A stretch of DNA of 11,449 nucleotides. Origin: Candidatus Shapirobacteria bacterium. Its GTDB lineage: Bacteria > Patescibacteriota > Microgenomatia > UBA12405. Both the position numbers and the translations under genes were made by a program. The stretch lies in assembly GCA_028700345.1 (NCBI GenBank), contig JAQVSW010000015.1:1-11449 (forward strand), read 5' to 3'. This document shows, in pieces, positions 11,070 through 11,449 of this stretch. The notes under the pieces were generated by a model that worked only from the letters and a program-made list of their open reading frames with translations, made no database searches and was not told where the DNA came from. The number at the start of each line of letters is the position of its first letter. Within the stretch, counting starts at the first letter, position 1.

Positions 11070-11449
11070 ATGTTTAAATTTAAATTTTTTCTTTTTATTT
11101 TTTTCTTTTTCGCCCTTCTTTTTCCTCTTTCACTCAGGGCTATCGATGATTCTCCGGCCATAGAAGCCACCATTGTCAAAGTTCTTGAAGAAAAGGAAAT
11201 TGAGGTCATGGGCACCAGCCAGCTTTATCAACGCCTCCAGGCCAAGCTCGCTTCTCCCGCCTCAGGCGAGGTTACTCTTGAAAATGGTCTAGAGCCTTTG
11301 GTTAACAAAATTAAATATTCAGTTGGCGACCGAGTTTTATTGAATTTAACTACCAGTAGTGATGGTCAATTGAATTATGTAATTGTTGATTTTGTTCGTA
11401 AAGATAGTCTTCTTCTCTTATCAATCATCTTTATTTTATTGCTTGTCGC
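11070..11449 (+). CDS. YibE/F-family membrane protein, 5' part only
   Basis: The first 126 residues of a gene running off the window. A very hydrophobic signal or anchor segment (about 5-22) is followed by an extracytoplasmic domain: A-T-I-V-K-V-L-E-E (33-41), Y-S-V-G-D-R-V-L (83-90), Y-V-I-V-D-F-V-R-K-D-S-L (103-114), then the first helix of the membrane domain (about 114-126). This order, with G-D-x-V and D-F-x-R just before the first helix, matches the start of YibE/F-like proteins, polytopic membrane proteins of unclear function. The missing part should hold the remaining helices. ATG 11070 is 5 nt after TAAAAT. Codons for A-S-P-A-S-G-E (61-67) contain a GC-rich inverted repeat that may be a third inserted element. 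Confidence 0.78.
   Translation, partial: MFKFKFFLFIFFFFALLFPLSLRAIDDSPAIEATIVKVLEEKEIEVMGTSQLYQRLQAKLASPASGEVTLENGLEPLVNKIKYSVGDRVLLNLTTSSDGQLNYVIVDFVRKDSLLLLSIIFILLLV
11247..11270. repeat. possible GC-rich palindromic repeat in the yibE/F-type gene
   Basis: CGCCT-C-AGGCG (11258-11268) is a perfect palindrome, and CTCGC (11247-11251) can alternatively pair with GCGAG (11266-11270). It is GC-rich against AT-rich flanks and recalls the CCGCCT(G/C)AGGCGG palindromes of CPR genomes, but it is short and may be ordinary coding sequence. Confidence 0.3.

Noticed and set aside
11021..11215. Minus-strand 64-codon frame at the yibE/F start
   Set aside because: It is antisense to the signal peptide and N-terminus of the YibE/F-type protein, which has clear family motifs and a promoter.
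1..11449. tRNA, rRNA, CRISPR array, riboswitch or mobile-element gene
   Set aside because: No cloverleaf, regularly spaced direct repeats, long conserved leader or transposase/integrase motif was seen; intergenic gaps are all under about 60 bases.

Overview
The window is an AT-rich stretch of bacterial chromosome with 14 tightly packed genes, almost no intergenic space and no rRNA, tRNA, CRISPR array, transposase or phage gene. Short AT-rich genes, several families I associate with the Candidate Phyla Radiation (a CPVC membrane protein, a small helical protein with a W-C-x-S-K-H-L-L motif, DUF4342, DUF2142) and two hairpin repeats common in such genomes suggest a CPR bacterium, perhaps Microgenomates. 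That lineage is an inference. TGA acts as a normal stop (end of the M3 peptidase), so the UGA-glycine code of Gracilibacteria/Absconditabacteria is not supported.

Layout. (A) 59-1504, plus strand: a BlaI/MecI-type repressor, a small membrane protein with a CPVC motif just after its signal peptide, and a small helical protein of unknown function. This looks like a regulated redox or metal cassette. (B) 1512-6219, minus strand, read right to left: a signal-peptide protein with a NodB/CE4-like deacetylase fold and a C-terminal membrane region; a TrmH/SpoU RNA methyltransferase overlapping its 3' end; a 41-residue desulforedoxin-like protein; an M3 oligoendopeptidase (PepF type); and a Crp/Fnr-family regulator. 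(C) 6272-9432: a DUF2142 membrane protein on plus and a GT-C (GT39/PMT-like) membrane glycosyltransferase on minus, convergent and overlapping by 13 bases. (D) 9460-11449: a DUF4342 protein on minus, divergent from a two-helix membrane protein with a Cys pair, then a polytopic membrane protein with an EDGxxE / EEISWGQR signature, then the 5' part of a YibE/F-family gene cut by the window edge.

The most general feature is regulatory. Nearly every start codon lies only 5-8 nt downstream of a good -10 hexamer (TATAAT, TAAAAT, TACAAT, TATTAT, TAGAAT) and lacks a Shine-Dalgarno sequence, so most genes probably make leaderless mRNAs. This rule also fixes several starts (GTG at 59, TTG at 6219, TTG at 9432, ATG at 9750). 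The exception is the methyltransferase gene, which overlaps its upstream neighbour and is probably translated by coupling.

On top of these promoters lie three near-perfect palindromes: one over the core promoter and start of the CPVC gene (candidate BlaI operator), one upstream of the Crp-family gene (candidate autoregulatory operator), and one made of two back-to-back -10 boxes serving divergent genes. Two genome-type hairpin repeats sit inside genes and are translated in frame, giving the peptides VGATLAVAR and PTPNPSLDKEG.
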